A DNA stretch of 54,755 nt from an uncultured Arenicella sp. (GTDB taxonomy: Bacteria > Pseudomonadota > Gammaproteobacteria > Arenicellales > Arenicellaceae): the NCBI GenBank assembly GCA_937922925.1, contig CALAKU010000099.1:1-54755 (forward strand), written 5' to 3'. This document shows, in pieces, positions 54,322 to 54,755 of this stretch. Positions within the stretch are counted from its first letter, which is position 1; the number at the start of each line of letters is the position of its first letter. A program made the position numbers and the translations under genes. The notes below the pieces were generated by a model. That model had not been told where the DNA came from. It ran no database searches and was given only the letters and a program-made list of their open reading frames with translations.

Positions 54322-54755
54322 ATGAGAGCAAACCCTATAAGCCGCTGGCGTAACGCACTGTCATTCACTCTGATTACTTTGGTACTTTCTGCCTGTGGTG
54401 GCGGCGGCGGCACCGACAGTGGTGGGCCAGCCCCCACTCCTCCAGCACCAGTCACTCAAGAAAGCATGCGCGTGATTACCATCGGCGACAGCATTGGCAA
54501 TGGCTTTGGAATCGCCACACCTTGGCCCGATCGGCTTGGCCCGATCATTAATCGCCAAGTGGTTAACAACAGCGTTAGCAACGAGCAAACTGGATTCGGG
54601 GTTTCCGTGATCCAAGGCATGATCAGCGACAATAATCCAACGCATGTTTTTATCTTACTGGGTACCAACAATGCGCTACGAGGTTCTGTACAAGGCGCGA
54701 TCAGCGACCTGCAAACCATGGTCAACATTGCTCGCGACAATAATGTGATCCCCAT
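54322..54755 (+). CDS. SGNH/GDSL-type hydrolase lipoprotein (partial)
   Basis: The first 144 codons of a gene cut by the window end. A signal segment (WRNALSFTLITLVLSACG) ends in the lipobox VLSAC followed by a Gly run, so a lipid-anchored envelope protein is expected. A Pro-rich linker follows (GGPAPTPPAPVTQ). Then block I of the SGNH hydrolases, VITIGDSIGNGFG with the likely nucleophile Ser, and block III, VFILLGTNNALRG (Asn). The C-terminal Asp-x-x-His is beyond the window. The family includes lipases and acyl-esterases; the substrate is unknown. Confidence 0.88.
   Translation, partial: MRANPISRWRNALSFTLITLVLSACGGGGGTDSGGPAPTPPAPVTQESMRVITIGDSIGNGFGIATPWPDRLGPIINRQVVNNSVSNEQTGFGVSVIQGMISDNNPTHVFILLGTNNALRGSVQGAISDLQTMVNIARDNNVIP

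Noticed and set aside
1-54755. Search for tRNA, rRNA, CRISPR, insertion sequences, attachment sites, restriction or defence genes
   Set aside because: None was recognised by eye; no regular spaced repeats, no transposase or integrase motif, and no tRNA-like cloverleaf seen. A covariance-model scan would be needed to exclude small RNAs.

Overview
The window is a chromosomal segment of a Gram-negative gammaproteobacterium, most likely a marine aerobic heterotroph. The evidence is the gene order gshB-tonB-ruvX-pyrB, pilU-pilT, yggS-proC-yggT-metX-metW (familiar from Pseudomonas and relatives), a HexR-controlled Entner-Doudoroff set, TonB-dependent transport, several sodium-coupled systems (NhaC, AGCS symporter, OadGAB) and an AlkB alkane hydroxylase. 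The order or genus cannot be fixed from the sequence alone. I see no tRNA, rRNA, CRISPR array, insertion sequence, integrase or prophage gene.

Layout. 1-13.7 kb: small lipoprotein, GNAT acetyltransferase, glutathione synthetase/TonB/RuvX/aspartate carbamoyltransferase, the twitching ATPases PilT and PilU, then YggS-ProC-YggT-MetX-MetW, a DUF1456 protein, an ACC-deaminase-type PLP enzyme and a DMT permease. 13.7-20 kb: an NhaC antiporter, a large TonB-dependent receptor and an AGCS amino-acid symporter. 20-32.3 kb: a central sugar block, zwf-pgl-edd-eda(-DUF2333) divergent from glk, and gap divergent from hexR-trmJ. HexR-like palindromes lie in both divergent regions, so the block reads as a self-contained HexR regulon. 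Inside it, between glk and gap, lie a frameshifted sugar permease (MFS) and a GH13 alpha-glucosidase remnant with a nonsense codon and a large internal deletion. A third remnant, of a tryptophan-halogenase-family flavoprotein, lies just after trmJ. These three broken genes look like the leftovers of a lost alpha-glucan or sucrose uptake locus.

32.9-41.7 kb: a lone CsgG-like secreted protein, AlkB divergent from an AraC regulator followed by an APH-type kinase and an Old Yellow Enzyme, then a ParA-like ATPase, a DUF3336 patatin phospholipase and an unknown membrane protein. 41.7-46.3 kb: an HxlR repressor divergent from a carboxymuconolactone-decarboxylase-like protein, a TerB-like membrane protein and a PHA-granule set (a histone-H1-like phasin, a PHA_gran_rgn protein, a PhaD-like TetR regulator and a second phasin), and a DnaJ-domain membrane protein. 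46.4-54.8 kb: an M18 aminopeptidase, the sodium pump oadG-oadA-oadB followed by a gamma-carbonic anhydrase, an exported catalase-peroxidase, and the start of an SGNH-hydrolase lipoprotein that runs off the window.

The most interesting signals are the coherent decay of a sugar-uptake locus with its operator-like repeats left behind, a phasin whose histone-like tail is at the N-terminus instead of the C-terminus, and the AlkB/APH kinase/OYE cluster. I found no convincing wholly new defence or mobile system.
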